DNA of 55,766 bases, from the NCBI GenBank assembly GCA_013365365.1, contig JABVXU010000362.1:1-55766 (forward strand), written 5' to 3'. The translations under genes and the position numbers were made by a program. The notes below the pieces were generated by a model that was not told the DNA's origin, did no database searches, and worked only from the letters and a program-made list of their open reading frames with translations. Shown piece after piece: positions 28,189-40,224 of this stretch. Position 1 is the stretch's first letter; every line of letters starts with the position of its first letter. Source of the DNA: Cruorifilaria tuberocauda. Lineage: Eukaryota; Nematoda; Chromadorea; Rhabditida; Onchocercidae.

Positions 28189-31100
28189 ATGAGGTTAAAA
28201 CGGCACAGCAGGAAAGCATCGAAGAGACGATCAGAAATAACATTCGATCTAAGTGGTTTGACCAAAGTACTCAAACGTACACGCTTAACAAATGAGTTAG
28301 CTTTTCACGTTTTTTTCAATCTGTTATTAAAATTTAATATAAAAGTTAAGTATTATTATGCTAATATGTTATTATACCAATATGTATAGTGATCATAACT
28401 TTGATTATCCTATAATTATTAAATTTATCAATTATAATGCAGCTGTAGTATTTAAGAAAAAATAATTTTTTCCATATTCATATTTACTTGCATTTAGATG
28501 AAATTTATGTGATAAAGTAATATTATTTATTACTTTTACTATTATTATTGTTATTATTATACTATTATTATCATTTTTACCATTACTATTACTGTTTATT
28601 ATTATTATTATTAGCAGCGCGTTATCATGAAAATGGTTTATTAATAATTGATAAGCAATGCATTGAGGCAATTAAAGAAAGTAAAAAGCGGAAGTTAAAA
28701 CAAAAATATTTGGTCTTTAATGGAAACGGATATCTAGTGTAGTAAAATTTACATTAATGTCAGATCTCAAAGTGCTCAAGATGCGCCACCATCTTATCCA
28801 TCGCCATCACAAGATGCTTCTCTTGCTGTGCCAGCTAAAGGTCGTATTGTCCATATGGTGGGTGTATTTCAAAGTCCACCGAGTACTTCCACCTCATCTT
28901 CCAACGAAAGCAATAATGGAGGAATTGCTACAACAACTAATAGCATACAACCTGAAACTCCTCCAGGTTAGACATTGAGAAACTTGAATTTCTATAAAAA
29001 TTCACATATTCGAATTGATTCTCACACCCTTAAACTTCCCTTCACAATTTTATATTTTGAAAGTGTCAAATTTTCTAAAATTCGAACTTCAAATTAACTA
29101 TTCATAAATGCTATAACCTTTTTAATAATTATAATACGGGAAAGAAAATAAAGCAAAAAGTTCACACTGTATCAATTATAATTATATTTTGTAATACATA
29201 AAGCTAAGTTTAGATACTCGATTATGTATGTATACAATATAATTTGCGTTTGGATGTTTTTCCAAAATGTTTTTTTTTCTTTTTTAAACATTCCAAAAAT
29301 TTTTTCTTCTTCCTAAATTTAAAGTTATCTTATTTGTTGTGAAGGTGAAGATTTCAAATTTAATGCATGAGAAATTGGTGCTTATATAACAACCTTAAGG
29401 AACTTCCATATTAATGAATTCCTTTTATTACGACAGAACAGCGAAATCTTTGAAATGTATTAAGAAATTTTCGACATTCACTTCCTCAAATATCAAATTT
29501 TCTCTTGCTTTAATCAGTTATCAGACTGATTAATAAAACCGGTTTGTTCTCTTCGGTTATCCACCACACTGGCAAGTTTTTTGGTAAAACTGTTCGTGAA
29601 CAACGGTAGCGGAAAGATTTCTACGAATTCAGCTTTTAAATTTCTTCCATCCTATTCACTTGCTAATTAGTTTGTTAATGAATTTGCACTAATGCATGCA
29701 CTCTGTTTATCGGTCTACATATAAATACTTTTTATTTCACGGCTTACTTGAAATTTCTAATATAACCTACCAAATTATAAAACTATCACAACTGATGAAT
29801 TACTCTCATCAAAGGTGATGCACAAAGTTATCGAATTGATCATTTTCAGAAAAAGAACGAATAAAATAATGATGCTAAATCTAATAAAGTAACTGTTCGA
29901 ATTCTACTAAAATTCGATTTCTCCTTTTACTTATAAGGTCAGTTTTCAGTTCATAATACAGATCCAACATACTCCTCATCCGCACATCTTGATGAACCGA
30001 AAATGTATCGTCGATATACCAATTCATCAGCGGCTACGGAACAGGACGATTTTACACCGGAAGAATTGCAAGAATTTGCGCAAGCTTTTAAGGTCTTACT
30101 GAAATGATTTAAATTTTTAGCAAATTTTTATTAGATTTTTTTGAATTTTCGTAGAATTCATCATATTATTTTTCCTCTTTAGTACCATTTGAATTAAAAT
30201 TCGAAATTTTTTTAACAAATTAATTTTCCATCATTTTTTTCATCTAATGAAATAATAAGTATATCGTAATTTTTAATTTTCCATTTTGACAATTCATTTA
30301 TTATATCATTCGTTACACCGGAATGTAATACATCTGGGTGATAACGTCTATATGAAAGTGTGGGGTGCTATATATTTCACCTGTGAAAAAAATATTGTAT
30401 TTAGATGTTCGATAAAGATGGCAATGGTACGATGAATATCAGAGAATTAGGCGTAGCAATGCGTACTCTTGGATTAAATCCAACTGAAGAAGAATTACTA
30501 AATATGGTTAATGAATATGATGTGGATGGCAATGGCAAAATTGATTTTTTCGAATTTTGTAAAATGATGAAAGAAATGAGCAAGGAAACGGATCAAGAAC
30601 TGATACGACTAGCATTCAAGTTTGCGAACTTTTCCATCTATTCATGTGTTAAGAACTGGTGAATAAGACTTGGATATTGCTACATAGATTACGAGTATTC
30701 CTATACCGATTTTTTTTCTCTTAAAATACAGAGAGTTCACAAATTATCACATTAAATTATTCCTTTTCCGGTGGGCCTAAATATGATCGTATTGTTAAAA
30801 AATCTGATACTATCGACAACTTCATGTATGCACTTACAATTTTATGCCTTTTTCTTTTTTTAAATTGACAGAAAAACATTAAGCATTCAACCTCTTCCCA
30901 TCCTTTTCTGATTTTACATTTTTCCCTTAAATATCTATATGCCTATATGCAGCACTCGAATTTTAATCCAGAAAATTTCCGTTTTCCAAATTCCAAATTC
31001 TCGTTTCTTAGTGGAAAGATTTTCTTTTTGTCCTTTCTCATTCAACTCTATCATAGTATCCGTTTTAACGTTTACTAATTTCAGTCATGTTGCATTAAGA

Positions 31101-31927
31101 GTTATGCGCTGCTTTAAGTTTAAGGTTTTCCAAAAAGAAAGGCAAAAAAACTGCTCGAAGGACTTTGTGACAAATTACCAGTATTATATTTCAATGAACA
31201 AATGATAATGGTTATATATTGGTGAAGGAATAGAATGAATATGTATATATTCAAAAACTTTAAGGAAGTCAAAAAAAAGACTGGATTATGTATTAATTAG
31301 AGATAAATTTAAACGAAACAGTTTGAATGATGAGATTGTGTCTTGTAAATGATAGAATAGAATTCATAACGATGATTAGAATAAGAATAGATGACAGGAG
31401 TTAAAAAAACTGTCCAAAAATGATAGATGTTAGAGAATGATAAAATGGTTCTGAATTCTCGGAATATTTTTTTTTTTCATAAATTAATCTGTTAAAATTA
31501 ATAGTGTAAAAATTTGTAGGGTTTTTGATAAAGATGGTAATGGATACATTACGGCTCAAGAATTCAAGCATTTCATGACAACAATGGGTGAAAAATTCAG
31601 CGAAGAAGAAGTAGATGAAATTATTCAAGAAGTTGATAAAGATGGGGATGAACAAGTCAGTATCATTTCGTTAGAACTTTATGATAACTTAGCGAATGGG
31701 ATATATAAAACATGATGTGATGAGCTATTTGACATTGTAATTAAGATGATATAGTCAGTGGTTAATTAGGATAGCGAAGATACGACTTGTGAATTTCAAG
31801 CTGTAAATAGTTCAAAACTTGCAAAAATCTTCAGATCAATTACGAAGAATTTGTCCAGATGATTGCCCCAATTGTTCACGATGACGCTAAAGATGATCTG
31901 TTCGTTGAAGCTTCATCTAAAAAATGA
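28189..31927 (+). CDS. Calmodulin-like four-EF-hand protein with long N-terminal extension
   Basis: Ca2+-sensor of the calmodulin/CAL family of nematodes; closest in layout to the CAL proteins with extended N-termini, but the exact orthologue was not settled. Six exons, about 302 residues: 28189-28295, 28764-28966, 29938-30092, 30405-30619, 31520-31655, 31835-31927. Residues 1-35 are very basic (Lys/Arg); about 36-130 are Pro/Ser/Thr/Asn-rich and probably disordered. The calmodulin core starts at [15 protein letters not shown] (to 155), with EF loops at 158-169, 194-205, 230-241 and 266-277. Loops 1-3 are canonical; loop 4 (DKDGDEQINYEE) has Glu instead of Gly at position 6. A 25-residue Asp/Glu-containing tail follows. 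Exons 3-6 are certain. Exons 1-2 rest on phase match and splice signals: a GTTAGC donor leaves two bases and a GTCAG acceptor supplies one. The introns (180-970 bp) are longer than elsewhere in the window. Confidence 0.85.
28521..28613. repeat. ATT-type microsatellite in intron 1 of the EF-hand gene
   Basis: Imperfect TTA/ATT repeat of about 90 bp, ending TTATTAG just before a 43-codon open segment in the same intron. Confidence 0.8.
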
Positions 31928-33465
31928 AGTTAATCGCGAGAATTCACGGTTTCTTTCCTAAAGATTGTCGAAAGTTTTGCGATCGGCAACTTCATGTTAT
32001 TTTCAACTTGTATTCAACACACAAACATATCGCTCAATTTAATAGCATTGTGAAACAAACAACACCAAAATAATTCCTATTTATTTGTACATCTAATTTA
32101 TATGTTTCATTCCTTGCTCAGGAATTTCATTACGGCATAACATGAGCACGGTTATGCCAGTTTATTTTTAGCTCTTTACATTTGTTGAAATGCATTCATA
32201 CGTGTATTAGTTTTGGAAATTTCATGATCAAATAATCTAAGGAATCCAAATCATTTTATATAATTTTCCTGGAAATTAATTGAAAAAATAATGGAGGGAA
32301 GAGAGGAGACTATTAATGTGGACGTATTTGACCATAGACTTCAATAAAAGGAACAATTTACATCAAATTTCCAAATATTTCCTCCAATAATGGAAAGTTT
32401 AATCAAAAACCAATCATTTTGAAGATGTTACATTTGTACCATGATGACCGCAAAACTTGATCACGACCAGCAAAATCCCATCAGAATTTCAAGTTAATAA
32501 TCATTACGAAGTATTGTCATACAATCGAATCTAGACTCATTATTCAAATTAAACGTTCTTAAACTTTAACCTCAAATTTGCGGCTATCTCCATTCAACCA
32601 ACTGCTACATAGATCTCATATATTCATGTACTCTATAGCTCCCTCTACAATTTTGTACATTGTGCTGCCTCATCTACATGGATTGCCATGTAAAACAATA
32701 TCTAATTTCATTTCTTTATTCAAATTCCCGAAATCTCGAATAAATTCGAGCCGATAAAGTTTATACAGAAAACGGATTAATGTGTTTCATACTTAAAATC
32801 CTAGGATTCATACAAACAAAGAGAAATTCAAGGATCTGAGATCTCGGAAAAAAAATCACAAAAATCATTATTTACGTAAATCTGTATAATTCGTTGTGCA
32901 GTTGTGAAAGTTGCTGTGTTTCTAAGCAATGTTATTGTGTTCTATCGCTTCTAGGCATTTTTATTTCCTCGTTCATCACTATTTTTTGTATAGAATTTTA
33001 GTGCATTACATATGCACATCATTTGCTTAGGTTTTTTCTGAAGTAAAAATTAGTATATCCAACCTTAGCAATGTTTTACAAGACCAGTTTTATTCAACAC
33101 CAATGAGATTGTCACCGTTGGATAGAACCGGATAAATAACTCATTATAATTCTCATCCGATTGTTATGATTATAAGAAGCGCATATTGAATTCATAATTA
33201 AAAAACACCAAAATTGATTAAGAATCATTCTACACAGCCATTTGCATAATTGAAATTCGCTAATTATTCAGACCAACAAACTTATACTTTCCAAAAAATC
33301 ACAAGAATGTTTAAAGCCATAGTCGTTCAACGGTCCAAATTCGAATACTTATAAAACCATGTACATTACCATTTCCATAAAATTTAAGAGAAAAGAAAAA
33401 CTTGAAAAGTAACTTCAAACAAAAGATAAATAACTAATGCTGAAAGAGAAACTTTTATCGAACCC
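31928..33465. other. Convergent 3' spacer between EF-hand and LARP7-like genes
   Basis: No gene seen. It contains the 3' ends of two convergent genes. AATAAA on the plus strand at about 32343 is a candidate poly(A) signal for the EF-hand gene, giving a 3' UTR of roughly 0.4 kb. Confidence 0.4.
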
Positions 33466-36400
33466 TTAGATATCTGCAAGCTTATCTTCTTCTGGTATAT
33501 AACGAGTGAGATCGTCGTATTCACGTAATCTTGCGGCGCGCATCATAAGCTGAAAATAAACAATAATTCAACTTAAAAAAAAGTTGAACTAAAATTCTTT
33601 CATCGAAAACTAAAGTAATACAAGAAATATAACAAATAAAAGTTTACCCGACTACGCCCACGTTTATTTTTCCACTCCTTTTTGGTGAAACCCGGCAGTG
33701 TATTTGGTACACCCGCTTTCTTTAAATTGGTCTTCAATTGAGCCATTTGCTGTTTCCTCAATTTCAAATATTTCGCTCGAAGTTTTTGAAATGTTTCTCT
33801 GAAAAAAAATGATAGAAGGAGGATATCCGAGTTGCAAAGCAGAGGAACTATAACTGCTTCATAAAAACAAAGAAATGCGCAGCGTTGAATATGTCTGAAA
33901 ATAGAATTTTTACGGAACAGAATTAGAAGAGAAACATCTAACAATGAATATGCTTCTATATCACAGAAATATTGCTTCGGACGTTCGCTGCAACTTTTTT
34001 GCTTATCATCGCGCCGTTTTTGTCGGTGCACACGTTTCCTTCTAAAATAAATATGTTGTAACAACTTGGATTTCAAAATTAAAATCAATGATTAAATGAC
34101 TCTCTCTAACCTAACAGTACGGTCATAGATCAATACATAAAAATGAACTTTTAAATACGCACTTTTTCGTAGTCACATCAATTTCGTTTAATAAAAACTC
34201 TTCAGGAACATCGGTCCCAACATCCCTGAACGTTTTCTCCGATGGTTCATCAGAAATTGCAATTGTCATTTTAACATCAATTTCCATTTTTTTAACGCCC
34301 TTAATTTCATGTTTCCCATCACCTATATTAATTTTTACAGATTTTTTTTGATCGGTATTTTCAAACCCATTTCGTTTAGCATCTTCCATTTCACCTGCTT
34401 CTTTTTCGACTTTCTTTTCTGCAATATCTACGCCCTTTACTTCCGTCACAAATATACTTTGACACGGTTTACACATTTTATTAAAAGAATTGCTAATCAG
34501 TTGCAATTTAAGCCTTTTTCTTACAATATTCTGCACCGTTTGAGCAATTCTCAAATTTTTAAGAAACGGTATTAATTAAAACAAAAAAAGTTTGAGAACC
34601 CATATTTTGCTGCATTTAAATATTTTAATAAATATTAAACTAGTATTATTACCTTCGTCAGCAATCATTTTAGACTTTTTAAAGAGTATGCCATCAACTC
34701 CACTACTCCACTGCCTTTTTCGTTTGCCCCGCCCACTGTAACTTTCACTCTCACCTCTTACAACATCATTAGAATTATTCTTGCCCACTTCTGGTATTTT
34801 AGCATTGGTTTCCATTGCCTCTAAACTCAAGATTTTTTTTACCACAAATCTATGAAATGGTAAATATAAATTGAACGAATTCTCAATAACTACTTTAAAT
34901 CTTTTTTGAAATACTGTAATTGGAAAAAAAACGGCCTGTCTATTAACTGACAGACATCTGTAAAACGGAAAAATCGTTAGCAGTTTTCTCTTCTCTCTTA
35001 ATTCTACTTTTAAGCTTAAAATCCTTTCTTAAACAATGCTCAATTAAATTCTTACCGACTGAGCCGGATTTCATAGCTGAATCCCCATTTTTCATCTGCC
35101 GGCTTTCATACTTTTGTTCTGGTTTACGTCTCATTTTTTGAAGCTTCTCCTTGTTCCTAATCTTTGAAACAGAATTTGATAACTTTTTTGCTGCTTTTTT
35201 TCTTTCCAACTGCAGCTGTTTGCGTCGTATGTTGGCAGCTTTCTTTCGTAACGACCGATGAAACTGAAATAATTTCCAATAGCATGATAAAAGAAAAAGC
35301 TTGACCTGATTTGAATAGTAAGATTCATCACAAAAATCTCCAGATAGTGTCTAATTATTAGGCATATTACTAAAACCTATAATATTATCACTACTTCAAA
35401 CTAACAAAATAGATACTTTAACAAAAGCTACAGAGGACTGCCCGTCTACAAACTTGATGAAAGCACTTTGGAAAAATCTGCCGGTACACGTATCAGATGG
35501 AGATACTTCAGCTGATGAAGATATATCATTCGTAGCCGAATCCTTCTTTGGATTCATTTTTCTCTGTGTAATGGGACGGACATATACAACAGTCCCAAAT
35601 GTTGATGCCCATTTTTGTAATGAGTCCACTTTGCAGCCATCGGGTAAATTATCCTGAAAAAATTTCGTTATGAGACTTTAATTCCTAATGATATGGAACA
35701 GAAATCACTTCTCTTTATAATAAAACTTCACATCAGAAATGCTACATAAAACTTAAAGTGGCAACATCAAACTGTGATAATTGCTACTAATATGATGTAA
35801 TTCTTCCAAGCCACAACTGGATCTAATTAGACGTCTTTAAAAGAAACAAACTCACGACGTAAACGACGGTAGATTTACGATCCAAATTATTGCCCTTGAG
35901 TATGAGTTGAAGTTTTTCCACCGAATCACCAATAATTGAAAAAAGTTTTGACATACGTCCTATGCTGATAAGCGCATTGCAATTTAGTTTTCGATATTCA
36001 TCTGTATCTAACTCCAATAAGCTTATTACCTTTGACAGTGGCGCACCCACCATGCAATCCACATCAGTTTCTAAGATATCGTGAATTGGTGAGTCGTTCG
36101 TACATAATGCTATTTCAATCTGCAAATTAACCTTATATAAAGGTCGGCAAAACTATTTTATAAAATTCAGTTTGTCGTATTAATGGTTGGAAACGGTTCA
36201 TCTTCCTTTGACCAAATCCTGAGTTTCTTTACATATTTGAATACCGAAATTACGACCAGTAAATGGATGAAATTATCTAAACAGTTAACACATAACGATT
36301 AACATTGATCACTTCCACCTTAGTGAACAGTTTACATGACTAAACATTTAAGAACTATAACCGCAGCAAGGCATGCCAATAATAACAATGCTGAACTAAT

Positions 36401-36605
36401 TAATTTTCTTCATCTTATAAGAAAGAAATCTGTGAAACAAATTTACCTTTTCCTTGATTGCTCGTCGAAGAGCTTTGGTTCGTGGTCGTCTACGCTTTCG
36501 TTTTTTACTATCATTCTTCTTCGATGAAACATTTTTTGGACTAATGGCATTACTGCTACAATATCCAAAATCGTCACCATCAATTTTCTCAGCGTCGATT
36601 TCCAT
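33466..36605 (-). CDS. LARP7: La-related protein, LARP7-like, lacking a visible xRRM
   Basis: Nine exons, about 541 residues: 36447-36605, 35856-36119, 35417-35653, 35056-35263, 34653-34820, 34163-34418, 33943-34041, 33648-33798, 33466-33549. Family role: LARP7 binds the 3' end of 7SK (or U6/telomerase RNA in relatives) and works in the nucleus. Seen: basic N-terminus (KKRKRRRPRTK), a divergent La motif (about 54-134), RRM1 starting STVVYVDNLP (about 136-225) with FGTVVYV as a RNP-like strand, long Lys/Arg-rich linkers with likely nuclear signals, then an amphipathic segment (464-485, ETFQKLRAKYLKLRK..MAQLK) that matches the element just before the xRRM in LARP7. After it only a short basic tail with RLREYDDLTRYIPEED follows. 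The first ATG (36605) was used. The exon-7 donor (GTTAGA) was chosen by phase inside a longer open frame. The LARP7 assignment is likely but not certain. Confidence 0.75.
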
Positions 36606-37036
36606 TTCCACCAGCTTAATAATCAAAACAAAATTTTCATAAAAAAACTATTTTCTTAAGAAAATAAAGCGAAAAATATTTGTTTATTCATCTAACAGAT
36701 AATATGTCAAGAGCCAAATAAGTTTGTCATTACAACAATTAACTGATTAAACTATGCGTTTAATGGTTAATATCGACTAAAAAGTCCCATATATTTAAAT
36801 GATTTTCCACAGGTACGAAGAAACAACCAGCTAACTCCTCCTCCCTAAACCAACTGATCTGGAACATTGAAATCAGGCGAATTTAAGAGCCCAAATTTAA
36901 ATACACGGTGCGAAAGGAATTTTCAAACCGTTGTGCAGCGTGGCACAGGGAGAATGCTTGAGCAGAATGAGCTGTGGGATGTTCGGTAGTTGGTTCAGTC
37001 GATATGGTCGTTTATATTTCAGGTTTTTCCGAAGTG
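36606..37036. promoter_or_regulatory. Divergent intergenic region shared by LARP7-like and WDR46 genes
   Basis: About 430 bp separate the two start codons, with transcription leaving in both directions. Its right half (36830-37000) is clearly less AT-rich than the genome around it. A TTTCAG ending at 37022 precedes the WDR46 start by 14 bases and is probably a trans-splice site. No TATA box is obvious. Confidence 0.45.
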
Positions 37037-40000
37037 ATGACAGAAGATGAGATGAAAACAGAGATAGTCGACCTTTCAGTTACGAAAAGCGTATTTATTA
37101 ATTCGACAAAAGCCAAAAAACGGCCTTATATAAAGTTAGCATTCCTTACTTTTCATTCCAAACTTATTGATATTTACAACTGAATTGATTTATTTGTTGT
37201 TTTGGATTCTCGTGGAATGTTGTTCTTAAGATTCCTGAAAAAACCTAAAAAATTTAAACCATTTGTAAAAGTCTCTTTTAGGAAGGAAAACACTTTACAT
37301 GAGAAAGACTCCAGTGGCGATCGTGATTTTTTCATACCGCAAAACGCCTTAGAAAGACATGATACTGGTGCTGCAAAAATTAATCCGGTAATTGTCTTTG
37401 TCAGAAGTAATGAAATGCTTTCATAGCTGCTTTTATCAGGACTCCTTTCCGTTGTTTTCAGGATTGAGAAGACTGGCTTGAGCCTGTCTTAAAACTTTTA
37501 TTCAGTCATGAAGTTCTGAGCGTTCTTAATTTGTTGACCTATGCAATCCCAACTTGTGCAATTATGTTAAGGTGATATCTGATAGGTTCGACTAACTTGC
37601 AGGAAAATGTGAAAACAAGTTTTCATAAAGCAAAACTTGAAATTAAGAAGAAAAGATTCCTGGAAAGAACAAGGGAAATCGCACGAGCTGAGATTCTGAA
37701 CAATGAACATGAAGGGTAAGTGATTTTGCCTCTTAAATTCTACTTCTGATTTGCACGCTTTGATCTTCCTTAATAATTACAAATAACTAATCACATCTTT
37801 TTTTTATAGTTTTCTTGCTGGAGATGAGGGAGAACTTACGTATACTATCGAGCAAAAAGATATATGTAATGCTGTGGATATTGCAAGTGCTAGCAAGGTA
37901 AATTTATCCACCACTGTTTTTACTTTCTTTTGAATATTTAAAGGTCTTGTAAAATTAACATCCTAGAACCTTTCATTTTCAGCATTTTGATTTGCGTTTA
38001 GAACGTTTTGGCCCATACCATGCGGACTACACACGTAACGGTCGTCATCTGTTAATCGCTGGTAAACGCGGACATGTTGCAGCCTTTGATTGGCTAACGA
38101 AAAAACTTCGTTGTGAAATGAATGTCATGGAGGGAGTCCGAGATGTCAAGTAAGCAATTTTATAAAGTATGCTAAGCATGAAATTCCAAAAAAAACTGAA
38201 ATACACGAAACGAATGGAGAGCATCAGGCTGTGGAGACTTTAGAAAATTTTCAGCAGAAAAATTTCGTCGAAATTTAAGAAATAAATCCATTCTCGAAGA
38301 TGGTGCGACGGAATTCCTTAGCGAACAAGAGTTTAAATTTGGTTTCAGATGGTTACATGTTGAAACAATGTTTGCGGTTGCTCAAAAAAGGTGGACGCAT
38401 ATCTATGATAACACTGGTGTAGAATTACATTGTTTAAAAAATTTACATCATATCAAGCGTTTGGAATTTCTACCCAGACACTTCCTTCTTGTTGCTGGGG
38501 TAAGTTGAAATGCTTTATAAATAATGTAGGAAATTTATATTCAAATTAAGTAATAAACCATAATATTGTTATGTGAGATTAAAAACCAAAAATGAAGAAT
38601 TATGTCATGAAGAAATTATTTCTTGCCAACTGGAAAAGTGATGAAGCATAACGCACAATGCATACATTTAGTCAATGATTGCAGAGCGATACATCATTTT
38701 TGCACTATTTGGATGTTTCAATGGGTAAAATGGTGCAGTCCTTTCCAACAAAACAAGGACCCTTAGATGTAATGACCCAGAATCCAAACAACGCCATAAT
38801 TCATACCGGACATGGAAATGGTTGGTGTCATGTATAAATTAATTTGTAACTTTTATATGGAAAAGCTTTAAAAGTGAGCTGGCATAAACCTTATTGCACC
38901 AAATTAATTGTCATTGGTCATTTCAATTAAAATGAATGCTACATTCAGGAACAGTGCAATTATGGTCTCCAAATGTTAGAGAACCATTGATAAAAATGCT
39001 CGCTCATCCATGTTCGGTACGAGGCATAGCTGTGGAAAATAATTATATGGCTACTACTGGTCTTGATCAGAAGTTGAGGTACTTTGTTTTTCTTACCATG
39101 AGTTTTTGGTAAATTCGAATTCTGGAAGCATGGTTTTATCAAATTATAATCTATTAATTGAAAACCGACGCTTATAGAATATGGGATCTACGTAATTATA
39201 AGCAGTTATATGCTTATACGTTACCATTTGGATTAGCCGAAGTATCCTTCAGTCAACGCAATGTAGTTGCTTGCAGTATTGGGAATCGAATTCAGGTAAT
39301 TTCTCAGTCGAAAATTTTAGATTTAATGAACTACGAAATAAAAGTAAACATATATTTTGCCGATCCGCTGGTTTTAACAGGTTTTAAATGATGCGCATCT
39401 GGGTACAACTACTGCACCTTACATGTCACATCAATGTACTGGAACAATTTCCAATCTAAAATTTTGTCCATATGAAGATGTTCTTGGAATCGGACACCAA
39501 AATGGATTCACTAGTTTGCTTGTCCCGGGTAATTATTTTTTTCTTAAATGAAATTTTTAAAAAAATTCAAGAAGTTTGTTTTTTTCAGTCGTATTAATAA
39601 ATTTCTTTTCTTGCAGGAAGCGGAGAACCAAACTTCAATGCGCTTTTGACAAATCCTTATGAATCGAAAACTCAGCGGCGTGAACGGGAAGTAAAGCAGC
39701 TTTTAGATAAGGTACCCTATTGGTTTCAGTAATTTAATGATTTAATGCGGTCACCAATAGTGTGAATGGAGTTCGTTATGATATCTTTATTTTCCTTTTA
39801 GATTCAGCCGGAATTGATCACCTTAGACACTACAGAAATCGCTCAAGTAGATACGGAGTTGCTTGAAAAAGAGAATGAACGGCTGAAGTCGTTGCTCCAC
39901 ACGAAACCGCGTGAAGTGAAGTTTAAACCGAAAAATAAAAAGAAAGGACGAGGCAGTGCTCTACGAAAGGTTAAAAATTTAGAAACTAGTCAGCTGCTCA

Positions 40001-40224
40001 TGCCTTGATATTCTTATAAATCGGAGGATGTATAACCTTGGCATATTTGCTGAAGAATTTATCTTTTACAGGAGCAGATCAAACAAGGTGTACAATTTGA
40101 ACGAAGATTTGCGGCGAATGAAGAGCGGAAGAAGTTAGAAGGAGAATTTTTGGATAAAGAAATAGTAAAGGCGGAGGATTCTCCAAAAACAGTGCTTGAT
40201 AGGTTTCGAAGGAAAGATATTTGA
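37037..40224 (+). CDS. WDR46: WDR46 / Utp7 WD40 protein of the small-subunit processome
   Basis: Nucleolar scaffold for 18S rRNA maturation. Thirteen exons, about 556 residues: 37037-37134, 37282-37387, 37603-37715, 37810-37897, 37983-38149, 38349-38499, 38685-38820, 38949-39078, 39178-39295, 39381-39528, 39617-39711, 39802-39969, 40072-40224. Seen: a basic N-terminus; the helical stretch with ARAEIL and [13 protein letters not shown]; a WD40 propeller (about 136-420; [31 protein letters not shown]); the BING4 C-terminal segment ([20 protein letters not shown], then [17 protein letters not shown], about 400-450); and a Lys-rich tail. Start ATG follows a TTTCAG acceptor at 37022. Exon 2 may instead start at 37231 (CTTAAG acceptor), which keeps the frame and adds 17 basic residues. 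Codirectional with the TMEM41B gene 640 bp downstream. Confidence 0.95.

Noticed and set aside
33799..33942. Reading straight through between LARP7-like exons 7 and 8 as one long exon
   Set aside because: The frame stays open, but the product turns Cys/Phe/Leu-rich and unlike the family, while a GTTAGA donor and a TTTTTTTCAG acceptor join in phase and restore a LARP7-like sequence.
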